Shown here piece after piece: positions 32,189 through 40,229 of a stretch of 64,000 nucleotides of DNA (within the stretch, counting starts at the first letter, position 1; each line of letters opens with the position of its first letter). The position numbers were made by a program, and so were the translations under genes. This DNA comes from Sphingosinicella sp963974575 (GTDB lineage Bacteria > Pseudomonadota > Alphaproteobacteria > Sphingomonadales > Sphingomonadaceae): positions 1 to 64,000 of the forward strand of contig NZ_CAXBBQ010000002.1 in NCBI RefSeq assembly GCF_963974575.1, written 5' to 3'. Below the pieces are notes generated by a model. The model was not told the origin of the DNA and did not search any database. It saw only the letters and a list, made by a program, of their open reading frames with translations.

Positions 32189-33508
32189 TCATTTCGGCTT
32201 CAGCAGTTCGAGCGCCGCACTCACCATCGCCTCTGTGCCGAGCTTTACCGCAGGCTCCGGCGCGACCTTGAACAGTGGTGAGTGGTGCGAGGGCACCGGC
32301 GGTCCGCCCGCCTTCGCCGCGTCGAACGCCGCCTGCGGCGTGCCGCCGACGCCGAAATAATATCCCGGCACCTTGAGTTCGGGCTGAACGAAGAAGGCAA
32401 AATCCTCCGCGCCCATCGATTCCTGCACGAACGGGATCATCACGTCCGGCCCAAGGTCGCGCGCGAATGCCGCGTTCATGCGCCGGGCGAGCGGCCCATC
32501 ATTGATCGTCGTGGGCGTGCCCTCGCTGACCTTCACCTCGGGCAGCTTGTCCTCGGCGACGCCGTTCGCGCGCGCGACGTTCTTCGCCACGCGCTCGATC
32601 GCGGCGATCAGCTGCGCGCGCGTCACCTCGTCGTTGGCACGCACGGTGAGCTGGAGGTCGGCGCGGTCGGAGATGATGTTGTGCTTGTGACCCGCGTGGA
32701 ACGCGCCGACCGTGATCACCGCGGGCGACAGCGGGCCGACCTCGCGGCTGACGATCGACTGCAGCGCCACCACGATCGCGGAGGCGATGTATACAGGATC
32801 CTTGCCCGCGTGCGGCGCGGCACCGTGTGCGCCGACGCCGTTCACCTTGATGTCCACGCTGTCCGCCGACGAATACTGCAACCCTTCAGACGCGCTGATC
32901 TTGCCCGATGGCAGGTTCGAGGCGACGTGGAATGCAACCGCGTAGTCGGGCTTCGGGAAACGCGTGTAGAGCCCGTCGGCAAGCATCGCCTTCGCGCCGC
33001 CCACGCGTTCCTCGGCGGGCTGCACGACGAACAGGATCGTGCCTTTCCATCTGTCCTTCATCGTGGCGAGGCGGCGCGCGGTGCCGACCATCGCCGTGAT
33101 ATGCGTATCGTGGCCGCAGGCGTGCATCACCGGGTAAACCTGCCCGTCGAGCCCCTTCTGCGTGACCTTCGAGGCATAAGGCAGCCCCGATTTCTCCTCG
33201 ACAGGAAGCCCGTCCATATCCGCGCGCAGCAGCAGCACGGGACCTTCCCCGTTCGTCATCACGCCGACGACGCCGGTGCCGCCAACGCCCGTCGTGACGG
33301 TCGCGCCGGCCTTCTTCAGCTCCGCCGCCATGCGCTTCGCGGTCTCGGTCTCGAGGTAGGACAGCTCGGGAGTCTGATGGAAATGCATGAACAGTGGACC
33401 GAGATAGGCATCGTAATCGGCCTTGATCGCCGACTTCAGCGCCGGGTCCGCAGCGACGGGGGCAGCGAGGGCCGCAGCCGCCACGGCGGCAAGCAGAAGG
33501 CGCTTCAT
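32189..33508 (-). CDS. M20D family metallo-amidohydrolase, exported
   Basis: The 439-residue protein has a signal peptide (MKRLLLAAVAAAALAAPVAAD). The dimetal site of M20 peptidases is visible: HACGHDTH at 129-136, ADMDGLPVEE near 97-106, and EER later. A dimerisation-domain segment is also present (VNGVGAHGAAPHAGKDP). Relatives hydrolyse N-acyl amino acids or hippurate-like amides. The signal peptide places this one outside the cytosol. The downstream glyoxalase-fold gene is upstream in transcription and overlaps it by 4 bases. Confidence 0.9.
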   Translation of the reverse strand: MKRLLLAAVAAAALAAPVAADPALKSAIKADYDAYLGPLFMHFHQTPELSYLETETAKRMAAELKKAGATVTTGVGGTGVVGVMTNGEGPVLLLRADMDGLPVEEKSGLPYASKVTQKGLDGQVYPVMHACGHDTHITAMVGTARRLATMKDRWKGTILFVVQPAEERVGGAKAMLADGLYTRFPKPDYAVAFHVASNLPSGKISASEGLQYSSADSVDIKVNGVGAHGAAPHAGKDPVYIASAIVVALQSIVSREVGPLSPAVITVGAFHAGHKHNIISDRADLQLTVRANDEVTRAQLIAAIERVAKNVARANGVAEDKLPEVKVSEGTPTTINDGPLARRMNAAFARDLGPDVMIPFVQESMGAEDFAFFVQPELKVPGYYFGVGGTPQAAFDAAKAGGPPVPSHHSPLFKVAPEPAVKLGTEAMVSAALELLKPK

Positions 33509-33897
33509 GCGGCGCCTCCGATGCGGAATACGCAGAGTTTGTTGCCGTCGGTATCGCGGAAATAGGCGCCGTAGAACGCCTGCGGCCCCTCCTCTCCGCG
33601 AACGCCGGGCGCGCCTTCGTCGGCGGCGCCGAGCGAGCGGGCTTTTGCATAGACGGCGTCCACCTGCGGGCGGCTTCCCGCGACGAGCGCGATCATCGTG
33701 CCGTTGCCGACGGTCGCGGCCTTGCCGTCGTAGGGCGGTGTCACGGCGAGCATCGGCGCGTCATAGCCCGTGCCGTACATGGTAAAGCCATTGTCGAACG
33801 CCATCAGGCGCTTCGCGCCGAACTCCGCGAGCAGCGTGTCGTAGAAGCCCCGCGCCTTTTCGATGTCGTTGGTGCCGACGGTTGCGTAGCCGAGCAT
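33505..33897 (-). CDS. VOC (glyoxalase/bleomycin-resistance) family protein
   Basis: The 130-residue protein has the vicinal-oxygen-chelate fold, with LGYATVGTNDIEKARGFYDTLLAEFGAKRL at the start and GAYFRDTDGNKLCVFRIG at the end. The usual first-metal His is not evident in the first strand (YATVGT), so metal chemistry is uncertain. It is coupled to the M20 amidohydrolase gene by an ATGA overlap. The substrate is unknown. Confidence 0.85.
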   Translation of the reverse strand: MLGYATVGTNDIEKARGFYDTLLAEFGAKRLMAFDNGFTMYGTGYDAPMLAVTPPYDGKAATVGNGTMIALVAGSRPQVDAVYAKARSLGAADEGAPGVRGEEGPQAFYGAYFRDTDGNKLCVFRIGGAA

Positions 33898-33982
33898 GAT
33901 TCCCTCCCGTTTCCCAAGGATACGAGAGGCAAGGCTAGCAAGGCGCGGAGCGGACCGCCAGCCGGTCCACCCCGAAAAAGCA

Positions 33983-34435
33983 TCAGCAGCTGCCGCCGAC
34001 CTTGCCGCTGATATTGGAACGCACCGTCAGATCGCCCGTGTTGGTCTTGAACACGGATGTGTTCGATCCGTAATAGGTCGTGCCGTTGAAGGTGCCGTTG
34101 AACGCAATGCTGGCGTCGCCGTAGAGGCCGCCTGTGCACTGCGCCTTCGCGGCCACACGGCCGACCCGAACCGCGAAGGTCGAGTACTTGCAGGTGCCGA
34201 ACGTCGAGCCGATCACGGATTTGATCTCGCCGTTGCCCGGCTTTTTCGCGGCGCAGACGGTGTGATTTATCGGCATTGATTTCAGCGTTTCCTGCGTTTC
34301 CGCATCCGCGCCCGGCCCGGTCACGGAGACGATCGTTCCCGTCGTCGTCCAAAGCGAGTTGCTGGCGGCCTCGGCGCCCGCCGACAATCCCGCTGCGGCA
34401 AGAATCGGCAGTATGAATTTTACAGTACGCATCAT
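33983..34435 (-). CDS. DUF3617-like exported protein (tandem copy 1)
   Basis: The 150-residue protein has a signal peptide (VKFILPILAAAGLSAGAEAAS). The same cysteine layout as the DUF3617 protein at 31645 is present: VCAAKKPGN, GTCKYSTF, KAQCTGG and a final ISGKVGGSC. The start at 34435 is the first of two adjacent ATGs, after AAGGGGTC. It is clearly homologous to the next gene upstream, sharing the SLWTTTGTIVSVTG-type segment. Function unknown. Confidence 0.82.
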   Translation of the reverse strand: MMRTVKFILPILAAAGLSAGAEAASNSLWTTTGTIVSVTGPGADAETQETLKSMPINHTVCAAKKPGNGEIKSVIGSTFGTCKYSTFAVRVGRVAAKAQCTGGLYGDASIAFNGTFNGTTYYGSNTSVFKTNTGDLTVRSNISGKVGGSC

Positions 34436-34464
34436 TTCAAAGACCCCTTGTCGTTTACACACTC

Positions 34465-34941
34465 TCAGCAGTTGCCGCTGATCTTCCCGCTGATCACCGA
34501 CTTCACGTAAACATTGCCCCCCGTGTTCGGGAAAACTGCGTTGTTGGTGCCCGAATAGCTCGTCGAGCCGCGCGAGCCGACGAAGTCCGCATCCATCGGG
34601 CCATAGGCGCCATCGCACTTCATCGTTGCGCGAATGGTGGTCTTGGCGAGACCGAACTTCGAGAAGGTGCACGATCCGAACGTGTTGCCGATCGCGGTCT
34701 GGATATCCGCGGGCTTTGGGCTGCGTGCCATGCAGGTCGTGTTGGAAAGCTTCTGCTGTTTGATCGTTTCAATCTGTTCGGCGGTAAGGCCCGCTCCGGA
34801 CACGCTGACGATCGACCCGGTCGTCACCCAAAGCGCATTTGTGGAGGTTGGTGCCTTCGTCGCGGTCGACTTCGACTTCGGCGCCGCGGCGGCGGACGCT
34901 GCAACGAGCGCGATACAGGCACCGGCAAGCACACGTTTCAT
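34465..34941 (-). CDS. DUF3617-like exported protein (tandem copy 2)
   Basis: The 158-residue protein has a signal peptide (MKRVLAGACIALVAASAAAAP) and a short Lys/Thr/Ser-rich linker. The conserved segment ALWVTTGSIVSVSG follows, then cysteines in TTCMARSPKP, GSCTFSKFG and ATMKCDGA, with the end ISGKISGNC. It is a paralogue of the following gene, 29 bases away. Both start regions share an AAGGGGTCT ribosome-site block, consistent with duplication. Function unknown. Confidence 0.82.
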   Translation of the reverse strand: MKRVLAGACIALVAASAAAAPKSKSTATKAPTSTNALWVTTGSIVSVSGAGLTAEQIETIKQQKLSNTTCMARSPKPADIQTAIGNTFGSCTFSKFGLAKTTIRATMKCDGAYGPMDADFVGSRGSTSYSGTNNAVFPNTGGNVYVKSVISGKISGNC

Positions 34942-35045
34942 CTCTCTAGACCCCTTATCGTTCACCAGACGGGCTTTCCCATCCCCGACTCAAGGCACAC
35001 GGCGCCCATCTGGCATTCGCGGCCTACACCCCCCATAGTTAAGCA

Positions 35046-37235
35046 ATGACCAACATCCGGATTCGCACGTCGCTGACCGACCCATCGGAGCAGCCCGTGT
35101 TCCAGCCCCATCGTCCCGAGCGTCCGGAGAAGTCCGAAGGCGGGCGGCGGTTCGAACTGGCGAGCGACTATCAGCCCTCCGGCGACCAGCCGCAAGCGAT
35201 CGCGGAGCTCGTTTCGGGCCTGAACGCAGGCGAGCGCGACCAGGTGCTGCTCGGCGTCACCGGATCGGGCAAAACGTTCACGATGGCGAAGATCGTGGAG
35301 GCGCTGCAACGCCCGACGCTCGTCCTTGCGCACAACAAAATCCTCGCCGCACAGCTCTACGGGGAGTTCAAGTCGTTCTTCCCGAACAACGCGGTCGAAT
35401 ATTTCGTCAGTTATTACGATTATTACCAGCCCGAGGCCTACGTTCCCCGATCGGACACGTACATCGAGAAGGAAAGCTCGGTGAACGAAGCGATCGACCG
35501 GATGCGCCACTCGGCGACCCGCGCGCTGCTGGAGCGCGACGACGTGCTGATCGTCGCCTCCGTCTCGTGTCTCTACGGCATCGGCTCGGTTGAGACCTAC
35601 TCGGCGATGACCTTCAAGCTCAACAAGGGCGAGAGCGTCGACAACCGCGAGCTCATCCGCAAGCTCGTCGCGCTGCAATACAAGCGCAACGACGCGAACT
35701 TCGTGCGCGGCTCCTTCCGCGTGCGCGGCGACAGCCTGGAGATTTTCCCGAGCCACCTCGAAGACATGGCCTGGCGCATCAGCTTCTTCGGCGACGAAAT
35801 CGAGGAAATCGCCGAGTTCGACCCGCTGACCGGCGAAAAAGGCGCACGGCTCGATACGGTGAAGGTCTACGCCAATTCGCACCACGTAACGCCCGGCCCG
35901 ACGCTGAAACAGGCGACCATCGCGATCAAGGCCGAACTTGCCGAGCGCCTGAAGGAGTTCGAGGCGGAGGGCAAACTGCTCGAAGCGCAGCGGCTGGAGC
36001 AGCGCACCAATTTCGACCTCGAAATGATCGCCGCCACCGGAAGCTGTGCGGGCATCGAGAATTATTCACGCTTCCTCACGGGGCGCATTCCGGGGGAACC
36101 GCCGCCCACGCTCTTCGAATATCTCCCCGAAAACGCGCTGCTTTTCGTCGACGAAAGCCACCAGACCGTGCCCCAGATCGGCGCGATGTCTCGCGGCGAC
36201 TTCAGGCGCAAGCTGACGCTCGCCGAATACGGCTTCCGCCTGCCCTCCTGCATCGACAACCGCCCGCTGAAGTTCGACGAGTGGGACGCGATGCGGCCGC
36301 AATCGACCTTCGTATCGGCGACGCCGGGACGCTGGGAGATGGAGCGGACGGCGGGTGTGTTCACCGAGCAGGTCATCCGCCCCACCGGCCTCATCGACCC
36401 GCCCGTGGAAATCCGCCCGGTGGAAAGCCAGGTCGACGACCTGATCGGCGAAATCCGCGAAACGACGGCGAGAGGCTATCGCACGCTCGTCACCACGCTC
36501 ACCAAGCGCATGGCCGAGGATTTGACCGAGTTCCTGCACGAAGCGGGCATCAAGGTGCGCTACATGCACTCCGACGTCGAGACGCTGGAGCGGATCGAGC
36601 TGATCCGCGACCTGCGGCTTGGCGTCTATGACGTGCTGATCGGCATCAACCTGCTGCGAGAGGGGCTCGACATCCCCGAATGCGGGCTCGTCGCGATCCT
36701 CGACGCCGACAAGGAAGGCTTCCTGCGCTCCGAAACGAGCCTCGTGCAAACGATCGGCCGCGCCGCGCGCAACGTTGACGGCCGCGTCATCCTCTACGCC
36801 GACACGATCACCGGCTCGATCGAACGCGCGCTCGCCGAGACGGACCGCCGCCGCGCCAAGCAGGTCGCCTACAACGAGGCGCACGGCATTACGCCGCAGA
36901 CGATCAAGAAGAACATCGGCGACATCATCGCCCACGTCACCGACCGCGGCGACCGCGTGACCGTGGACATCGACGACGAGACCCCGCACCTCGTCGGCCA
37001 CAACCTCAAGGCTCACATCGCCGAACTCGAAGAGAAGATGAAGGCGGCGGCCGCCGACCTCGAATTCGAAACCGCCGCCCGCATCCGCGACGAAATTCGC
37101 AAGCTGGAGGCCTCGGAGCTTGGGCTGCCAGCGGACTTGCAGGTATTGCGACCCAAGGGCCGGGCGATGGAGGGGAAGCCGGGGACGCGCAAGACGCGGT
37201 TCGGGAAGACGCGGCCGCGGAAAATGGGGATTTAA
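35046..37235 (+). CDS. uvrB: UvrABC excinuclease subunit B
   Basis: The 729-residue protein is full length. It has the Walker A GVTGSGKT near residue 73, and the beta-hairpin region YYDYYQPEAYVPRSDTYIEK. The helicase motifs are DESHQ and, later, INLLREGLDIPE with QTIGRAARN. A C-terminal UVR domain (IAELEEKMKAAAADLEFETAARIRDEIRKLE) precedes a basic tail. It verifies damage with UvrA and recruits UvrC in nucleotide excision repair. I found no LexA-type box in the 100 bases before it. A stem of CCGAA/TTCGG follows its stop at about 37245. Confidence 0.98.
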   Translation: MTNIRIRTSLTDPSEQPVFQPHRPERPEKSEGGRRFELASDYQPSGDQPQAIAELVSGLNAGERDQVLLGVTGSGKTFTMAKIVEALQRPTLVLAHNKILAAQLYGEFKSFFPNNAVEYFVSYYDYYQPEAYVPRSDTYIEKESSVNEAIDRMRHSATRALLERDDVLIVASVSCLYGIGSVETYSAMTFKLNKGESVDNRELIRKLVALQYKRNDANFVRGSFRVRGDSLEIFPSHLEDMAWRISFFGDEIEEIAEFDPLTGEKGARLDTVKVYANSHHVTPGPTLKQATIAIKAELAERLKEFEAEGKLLEAQRLEQRTNFDLEMIAATGSCAGIENYSRFLTGRIPGEPPPTLFEYLPENALLFVDESHQTVPQIGAMSRGDFRRKLTLAEYGFRLPSCIDNRPLKFDEWDAMRPQSTFVSATPGRWEMERTAGVFTEQVIRPTGLIDPPVEIRPVESQVDDLIGEIRETTARGYRTLVTTLTKRMAEDLTEFLHEAGIKVRYMHSDVETLERIELIRDLRLGVYDVLIGINLLREGLDIPECGLVAILDADKEGFLRSETSLVQTIGRAARNVDGRVILYADTITGSIERALAETDRRRAKQVAYNEAHGITPQTIKKNIGDIIAHVTDRGDRVTVDIDDETPHLVGHNLKAHIAELEEKMKAAAADLEFETAARIRDEIRKLEASELGLPADLQVLRPKGRAMEGKPGTRKTRFGKTRPRKMGI

Positions 37236-37309
37236 CTCTTCGCCGAAGGGGTTTCGGAGAGTCTGGCTAGCTGGTTGCAGACGACAATTCGCAAAACGAT
37301 AGGCCGCAT

Positions 37310-37729
37310 ATGTACCCACTTCGCTTATGCGCACTTATAATCGCAATGCTCCTTACCGGTTGTAGTGAATGGGAGCAGGAAAACTCCGTTCGTTCGCCAG
37401 ACGGAAAATTGGTTGCAATGGTCGAATATAAGAAGAGTGCAGCTTGTTGCAGCGACCATAGTCGCGTTCGGCTAGAAAACGCAGAGGGCTCGACGCTTGC
37501 TGAGCCGGTCCTTGCAGCCAAGATTACAAGCTCAAAGGCGCACGTGCGCTGGATAAATGACGAAACGCTGGTGATTGAAGCGTGTTCGGCAACTGAAACC
37601 GAAGTGCAAACACGAGTGCTACGGGAGCCTGCTATTCGAGAGGATGGTGCGCTCAATGCAATTTACGTCAGCGTAGTGACTGGAGCCAAAACAATCCTTG
37701 ATGGCGAAACCTACTGCTCCGAGCAGTAA
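37310..37729 (+). CDS. Lipoprotein, function unknown, low-GC
   Basis: The 139-residue protein has a lipobox (IIAMLLTGCSEW). The mature part resembles small strain-specific lipoproteins, with SPDGKLVAMVEYKKSAACCSDHSRVRL near its start. GC content is visibly lower than in flanking genes, which suggests recent acquisition. A DUF5412-like or similar envelope role is possible, but I cannot support an assignment. It converges on the ArsR gene. Confidence 0.65.
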   Translation: MYPLRLCALIIAMLLTGCSEWEQENSVRSPDGKLVAMVEYKKSAACCSDHSRVRLENAEGSTLAEPVLAAKITSSKAHVRWINDETLVIEACSATETEVQTRVLREPAIREDGALNAIYVSVVTGAKTILDGETYCSEQ

Positions 37730-37734
37730 GCCCT

Positions 37735-38055
37735 CTACCCCTCCACCAGCAGCTTGAGCCGAGCCAGACGCTGGCGCCATGCCGCTTTCAGGCGTTCGAA
37801 CTCCGCTTCCGCCGTCGCAAGCCCGTCGGCATCGAGGGCCCACACATGCTCGCGGCCGCGCATCGTGCCTTGCACCAGCCCGGCCCCTTCCAGCACCTTG
37901 AGGTGCCGCGTTACCGCCTGACGCGTGACGCCTGCGCCGCTGCTGAGGTCGCTGATCGAGGCTTCGCCGCGCTCCGCCAGCGTTTCCACAAGACGCAGCC
38001 GCTGCGGATCGCCGAGCGCGGCAAATTGCGCTGCGCGTTCAGCCTGCGCTTTCAA
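37735..38055 (-). CDS. ArsR family transcriptional regulator
   Basis: The 106-residue winged-helix protein has FAALGDPQRLRLVETLAERGEASISDLSSGAGVTRQAVTRHLKVLEGAGLV, a typical ArsR reader head. It has no cysteine, so it does not sense metal in the classical way. It overlaps the SRPBCC gene by 17 bases as the second gene of a pair, a common arrangement in which the regulator controls its own operon. Two matched inverted repeats at 38501-38550 are good operator candidates. Confidence 0.92.
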   Translation of the reverse strand: MKAQAERAAQFAALGDPQRLRLVETLAERGEASISDLSSGAGVTRQAVTRHLKVLEGAGLVQGTMRGREHVWALDADGLATAEAEFERLKAAWRQRLARLKLLVEG

Positions 38056-38482
38056 GATATTTCCTCAGCGATGCGGCCTGTTCGAGCCAGCCGTTGACGT
38101 TGTCGCGGAACACCGAGGGCCGCCGCGCTGCATTGATCGCGTCGAAGCCGGTTTCGGTGACGGTGAGCATCGTACCCTCGGCGTGCGGCACGAGATCAAA
38201 GGCGGTCGTGGTCTTGGGTTCCTTCGCATAATCGAGACTGTGATCGACCCATCCAGGATGCCAGCGCCACACGAGGCGGCGCGGCGCTGTCATCTCCACG
38301 ATGTCGATCGCGAAGCGCTCGCCGAGGCATGTCATCGAAACGGTGCGCCCTTCCGCGAAGGGCTGATCCAGTTCGCTCGCGAACCATGCGCCGAATTCCG
38401 CCGTATCCGTCAGCGCGCGCCATACGCGCTCGGGCGTCGCGGCCAAATAGACGCGCTGTTCGATTCTGTCGGTGTTGCTCAT
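38039..38482 (-). CDS. SRPBCC (AHSA1-like) domain protein
   Basis: The 147-residue protein has the START/Bet v1-like fold of AHSA1-type proteins, with RVYLAATPERVWRALTDTAEFGAWF at the start and FRDNVNGWLEQAASLRKYLE at the end. The ATG at 38482 lies 19 bases from the first operator-like repeat. Proteins of this group bind hydrophobic ligands, and pairs with ArsR regulators are frequent. The ligand is unknown. Confidence 0.9.
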   Translation of the reverse strand: MSNTDRIEQRVYLAATPERVWRALTDTAEFGAWFASELDQPFAEGRTVSMTCLGERFAIDIVEMTAPRRLVWRWHPGWVDHSLDYAKEPKTTTAFDLVPHAEGTMLTVTETGFDAINAARRPSVFRDNVNGWLEQAASLRKYLESAG

Positions 38483-38500
38483 GCCTGCCTCCGTTATCAC

Positions 38501-38550
38501 GCAATCATTTTGTTGCACGTCGGCATATCGTCATGCAACCGATTCGTTGC
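38501..38550. promoter_or_regulatory. Two tandem 16-bp inverted repeats, candidate ArsR operators
   Basis: GCAAT-N6-GTTGC lies at 38501-38516 and GCAAC-N6-GTTGC at 38535-38550. Both are 16 bases long with five-base arms, and their centres are 34 bases apart. They sit between the SRPBCC-ArsR operon and the divergent DUF2855 gene, so one regulator could control both. The matching length and symmetry make chance unlikely; binding by the local ArsR protein is inferred. Confidence 0.65.
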
Positions 38551-38614
38551 GCGAAATCATCAGCTGCCCTTGCGCGGCGGGTGCCGATAGAGTTGCGCCC
38601 GTGGAGGACGGGTC

Positions 38615-39688
38615 ATGACAGAGACGGTTTTCGGCGAGCGGATGCTCATCACACGCGGGGCCATAGCCGTGACCTCGCGCGACACCGCGCCGCTGCCGGA
38701 GATGGGAGACGGCGACGTGCTGTTCGCCGTCCGCCGCATCGCGCTTACGGCGAACAATGTGACGTATGCGGCGGCAGGCGAGATGCTCGGCTACTGGCGC
38801 TTCTTTCCGGGCCCTGAAGGTAAGGGCATCCTCCCCGTGTGGGGCTTCGGCGAGGTCGTGGAAAGCCGCGCGCCGGGCTTTTCCGTAGGCGACCGCTTTT
38901 ATGGATACTGGCCGCTCGCGACGCATCTTCTCGTCCGCGAGGCCGTATCGGCTCCGGGTGGTTTCATGGACGCCGCACCGCACCGGCAGGGCCTCGCCGA
39001 CATCTACAACCGCTACAGCCGCGTGGAGTCGCGCCTTGCGAGCGAAGAAGCGCTCGATGCGCTGTTCCGGCCGCTGTTCATGACCGGGTGGCTGATCGAC
39101 AGCTTCCTTGAGGGCGCGGACGATTTCGGGGCTGAGCAGGTGATTCTGTCGAGCGCTTCATCGAAAACCGCCATGGCGGCGGCGTTCAACCTTTCAAGGC
39201 GCGGCGGGCTTCAGGTGATCGGCCTGACCTCCGCGGCAAACCGCGCCTTTACCGAAAGTCTCGGCTCCTACGACCGCGTGCTCACTTACGATGATGTCGA
39301 TACGCTGGAACAGAAACCCTCGGTGTTCGTGGACTTCGCGGGCGACCGGGCGCTCACGGAGGCGGTCCATGCGCGGCTCGGCGACGCGCTCAAACACAGC
39401 GCCATCGTGGGCATGACGCACTGGAGCCAGGGCGGCGATACGCCCCTCCCCGGCCCCACGCCGACATTGTTCTTCGCGCCCGCGGTCGCCGAAACAACGC
39501 TCGCGAAGCTCGGGGCCGCCGGTTTCGCAGACGTGACGGGACGCGCGTGGACGAAGTTCGTGCCGACCGTGCGGGAGAAGCTTGCGATCGAGACGCTGCA
39601 CGGCCTCGATGCCGCAGAAGGCGCTTACCGCGATCTCGCCGCCGGCAGGATCGGCGGCGCCTCGGCGATCGTGGTGGAGTTCGACTGA
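38615..39688 (+). CDS. DUF2855 family protein (MDR-like fold)
   Basis: The 357-residue protein matches the DUF2855 family, with ITLTANNVTYA-type and GILPVWGFGEVVES segments at the N-terminus and FMTGWLIDSFL with ILSSASSKTAMAAAF in the centre. The fold is that of zinc-independent medium-chain dehydrogenases with a nucleotide-binding half. No enzymatic activity is established for the family. It is divergent from the SRPBCC-ArsR pair across the candidate operators, so it may be co-regulated. It converges on a histidine phosphatase gene one base away. Confidence 0.86.
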   Translation: MTETVFGERMLITRGAIAVTSRDTAPLPEMGDGDVLFAVRRIALTANNVTYAAAGEMLGYWRFFPGPEGKGILPVWGFGEVVESRAPGFSVGDRFYGYWPLATHLLVREAVSAPGGFMDAAPHRQGLADIYNRYSRVESRLASEEALDALFRPLFMTGWLIDSFLEGADDFGAEQVILSSASSKTAMAAAFNLSRRGGLQVIGLTSAANRAFTESLGSYDRVLTYDDVDTLEQKPSVFVDFAGDRALTEAVHARLGDALKHSAIVGMTHWSQGGDTPLPGPTPTLFFAPAVAETTLAKLGAAGFADVTGRAWTKFVPTVREKLAIETLHGLDAAEGAYRDLAAGRIGGASAIVVEFD

Positions 39689-39689
39689 A

Positions 39690-40229
39690 TCAGGTGCCGT
39701 CCGGGCCGAGCGCGGGATCGAGATCGCGAGGGCGGATGAAGCGGACGAGATCGCCGGTGGCTTCGTCGATATCCTCCCAGCGCTCCACGTCGAAGCGCAT
39801 CTCGGCGAGCGTCGCGGTCGGGTATTTGATGTCGACCTCCTTGCGGAGCGTGCCGCTGCCCGCGGGCGTCAGCAGGAAGATCAGGTCTTCGAGGCCGGGA
39901 TTGTGGCCGACGAGGAGCAGCGTTTCCGCCTCGGCATCGGTTTCGTGCACGATATCGAGCAGCGTCGGCGCGGAAGCCATGTAGACGCGCCTGTCGAAGG
40001 TCGCGCCGAGGCGGCGGCTGGCGCCCGCTTCGACGCCGTCCAGCGTTTCGATGACACGCACTGCCGGAGAGGCGACGACGCGATCGAACGCGAGGCTTTG
40101 CTCGCGAAGATAGCGTCCGATCGTCTCGGCGGCGCGGCGGCCGCGCGTGTTGAGCGGCCGGTCGAAATCGCGCTCGACAGGGTCGTCCCAGCTGGATTTG
40201 GCGTGGCGGAGCAGGAAGATCGTCTTCAT
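39690..40229 (-). CDS. Histidine phosphatase family protein (SixA-like)
   Basis: The 179-residue protein has the RHG-type motif LLRHAKSSW with the nucleophilic His9. The second catalytic region is VASPAVRVIETLDGV and the distal histidine lies in LLVGHNPGLEDL. It resembles SixA-type phosphohistidine phosphatases. It overlaps the helicase gene stop by 4 bases. The phosphoprotein target is unknown. Confidence 0.9.
   Translation of the reverse strand: MKTIFLLRHAKSSWDDPVERDFDRPLNTRGRRAAETIGRYLREQSLAFDRVVASPAVRVIETLDGVEAGASRRLGATFDRRVYMASAPTLLDIVHETDAEAETLLLVGHNPGLEDLIFLLTPAGSGTLRKEVDIKYPTATLAEMRFDVERWEDIDEATGDLVRFIRPRDLDPALGPDGT

Noticed and set aside
34942..35045. SOS box for uvrB
   Set aside because: I looked for GTTC-N7-GTTC in both orientations in the region before uvrB and found none. 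A single GTTC occurs without a partner at the right spacing.
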